Below, one piece after another: positions 62,600-64,000 of a stretch of DNA of 64,000 bases. The position numbers were made by a program, and so were the translations under genes. Under the pieces are notes generated by a model. It made no database searches and was not told where the DNA came from. It saw only the letters and a list, made by a program, of their open reading frames with translations. Position 1 is the first letter of the stretch; each line of letters opens with the position of its first letter. This DNA is from Xanthomonas hortorum (GTDB taxonomy: Bacteria; Pseudomonadota; Gammaproteobacteria; Xanthomonadales; Xanthomonadaceae): positions 1,054,001 through 1,118,000 of the forward strand of contig NZ_CP101417.1 of NCBI RefSeq assembly GCF_024339125.1, written 5' to 3'.

Positions 62600-64000
62600 T
62601 CAGTCTTGCGGATAACCGAAGCGCACTGCGATCAACGTGAGCAGATCGAATTGCGCGCCCAGCACGTTGCGGTAGTTGCGCCAGCGGCCCGATGCCAGGC
62701 GTGCGGGGCCGCGCGGCTCGATCAGCGGGAAGCTCAGCCCGAAGGCCTGTTCCAGTGCGGTGGAAATGCCCTGCGGGTCGCTCTCGATGCCGTCCAGGCG
62801 GATGATCCGGTGCGGATACAGATCGCGTTCGTGCAGCACGGCGAGCTGCTCCAGGGCCGCCAGCAACCAGTCGGTGGCCTGCTGCGGCGATTGCACGGCC
62901 AACGGCGCAGGCGCACCGGCCGACAACCAGTCCAGCAGCATGTCGCGCGGGTCACGCAATGCGATTGCCAGCCGGCCTTCGGGCAGGTGCGGGCGCAGTG
63001 CAGTGAGCAAGGTGTTGTCCCACCACAGCAGCCAGTCGATGACGTTGCCGTCGTCGATACCGCGCCGCGGCAACTGCGCCTTCCAGCCTTCCACCAGCGC
63101 CAGCGGCGCCAGTTCGCCGGAGGCCAGCTGTTCGACGCTGCGATAGCTCTGCAGCGCGTCGGACGGCGGGGTGGTGCCGTAACGGTCGTCGCGCACCAGC
63201 GGGGTGGCCGCGCCCATCACTGCGATCAGGCGTTCGACATGCGAGCCGGGCACGCCCCAGACGAACAGCGGGCGCGCGGTCACCGCGTCGGGGATGGTGC
63301 CCAACGCCGGCCACTGCATCGGCTGCTTCGCGGCCTGCGGCGGCAACGGCAGACGGTGCTGGGCCTGCTCGCGCTGGAACTGCATCCAGGTGGCCAGCGC
63401 CGCATCGGGCTGGCCGGCGCGGTCCTGCACATTGCCCAGCCACGGCCGCAGCACGGTCTGCTGATTCTCCGGCAGCGAGTCGATCAAGGATTGGACGCAG
63501 GCGATCGCTGCCGGCGGGTCGCGCTCCAGCAAGGCTTCGACGATGCGCTGCTCGCCGCTGATGCGGCCCGGTTCCACCGCCACGATCTGCCGCGCCACCA
63601 TTTCGGCTTCTTCGGCATGGCCTTGCATGTCGTGCACGCGCATCAGCGCTTCCAGTGCCGGCAGATGCTCGGGCATGCCCAGCAGCCAACGCTCGATCAC
63701 CGCCTGCGCCTGTGGCCCGCCGACCGGCTCCACCGCCAGCCGCGCCAGCCATAGATCATGCGCACTGACCGAGGTGGCCAACGCCGCGTCCAGAGTGTCG
63801 CGTGCGTCGTCGACCGCACCCAATCGCTCCCAGGCGGTCAGTAGCGCGTGCAGCGTGCGCCGGTCGGCCGGCCAGTGGGCAAGCGCCAGGCGCAAGTGCG
63901 CCACGGCCCGGTCGGGACGACCGGCCTGCAATTCCATTTCGCCCGCGAGCCGGCGCATGGCCGGGATGTCGCCGCCGGGCTGGGCGAACACGCCCTGCAT
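62600..64000 (-). CDS. TPR protein with sulfotransferase-like C-terminus (partial)
   Basis: 466 residues visible; the true start probably lies beyond the window end. Residues about 1-180 are TPR-like (AVAHLRLALAHWPADRRTL, ALMRVHDMQGHAEEAEMVAR). From about 235 the pattern of PAPS sulfotransferases appears: FVWGVPGSHVERLIAVMGA at the 5'-phosphosulfate loop (the usual PRSGTT is lost), LAIALRDPRDMLLDWLSAG at the 3'-phosphate site, and RLDGIESDPQGISTALEQAF with GLSFP as the C-terminal signature. With the loop changed, activity is doubtful. Confidence 0.7.
   Translation of the reverse strand: MQGVFAQPGGDIPAMRRLAGEMELQAGRPDRAVAHLRLALAHWPADRRTLHALLTAWERLGAVDDARDTLDAALATSVSAHDLWLARLAVEPVGGPQAQAVIERWLLGMPEHLPALEALMRVHDMQGHAEEAEMVARQIVAVEPGRISGEQRIVEALLERDPPAAIACVQSLIDSLPENQQTVLRPWLGNVQDRAGQPDAALATWMQFQREQAQHRLPLPPQAAKQPMQWPALGTIPDAVTARPLFVWGVPGSHVERLIAVMGAATPLVRDDRYGTTPPSDALQSYRSVEQLASGELAPLALVEGWKAQLPRRGIDDGNVIDWLLWWDNTLLTALRPHLPEGRLAIALRDPRDMLLDWLSAGAPAPLAVQSPQQATDWLLAALEQLAVLHERDLYPHRIIRLDGIESDPQGISTALEQAFGLSFPLIEPRGPARLASGRWRNYRNVLGAQFDLLTLIAVRFGYPQD

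Overview
The window is about 64 kb of high-GC chromosome from a Xanthomonas-type gammaproteobacterium. The assignment rests on an Ax21-family outer-membrane protein, an OleA whose catalytic residues match the crystallised X. campestris enzyme (constant 20-residue numbering offset), Xanthomonas-style intergenic hairpin repeats, and a probable type III secreted effector. I see no rRNA, tRNA, CRISPR array, prophage or complete insertion sequence. The layout looks like core chromosome with a few accessory genes.

Left part (1-8 kb): the tail of a CysB-like regulator, a CPA2-type cation/proton antiporter, an AraC regulator with a glyoxalase-fold protein, a TetR regulator facing a metallo-beta-lactamase-fold hydrolase across a perfect operator palindrome, and a large Ser/Pro-rich, largely helical protein (about 715 aa) that looks like a type III effector with a PIP-like element upstream. 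From 8 to 20 kb are housekeeping genes: Dcp peptidase, isoaspartyl peptidase, an acyltransferase, ArfB, a DUF2059 protein, TruC, an orphan STN-domain protein, UbiJ-UbiB, a D-Ala-D-Ala ligase followed by a decayed GNAT remnant, and a small membrane protein.

20-31 kb carries a dispersed oleABCD cluster for long-chain olefins: OleA condenses acyl-CoAs, OleD reduces, OleC forms a beta-lactone and OleB decarboxylates it. It is interleaved with a Fic protein, a cysteine-cluster protein, a CadC-like TPR regulator, a beta-lactamase-fold serine hydrolase and two related compound-hairpin elements. 31-41 kb holds a VQVRP-repeat exported protein, TrmL, an MFS transporter, two neighbouring proteins sharing a duplicated small module, and pyruvate oxidase (PoxB) apparently co-transcribed with a histidine kinase and an NtrC-type regulator; Ax21 is divergent from poxB.

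41-53 kb contains gpsA-secB-rhodanese (the yibN-secB-gpsA order of enterics without grxC), a thioesterase-like protein, a family 25 glycosyltransferase, hemD-hemX-hemY, a thiolase, an unknown conserved gene and tandem Cu/Zn superoxide dismutase lipoproteins. 53-60 kb is a complete nitrogen-control locus: ntrC, ntrB, amtB, glnB and glnA, with readable NtrC sites and a sigma-54 promoter for glnA. The window ends with uppP, a META/DUF4377 lipoprotein, a PEBP-family protein and the 3' part of a TPR protein with a sulfotransferase-like tail.
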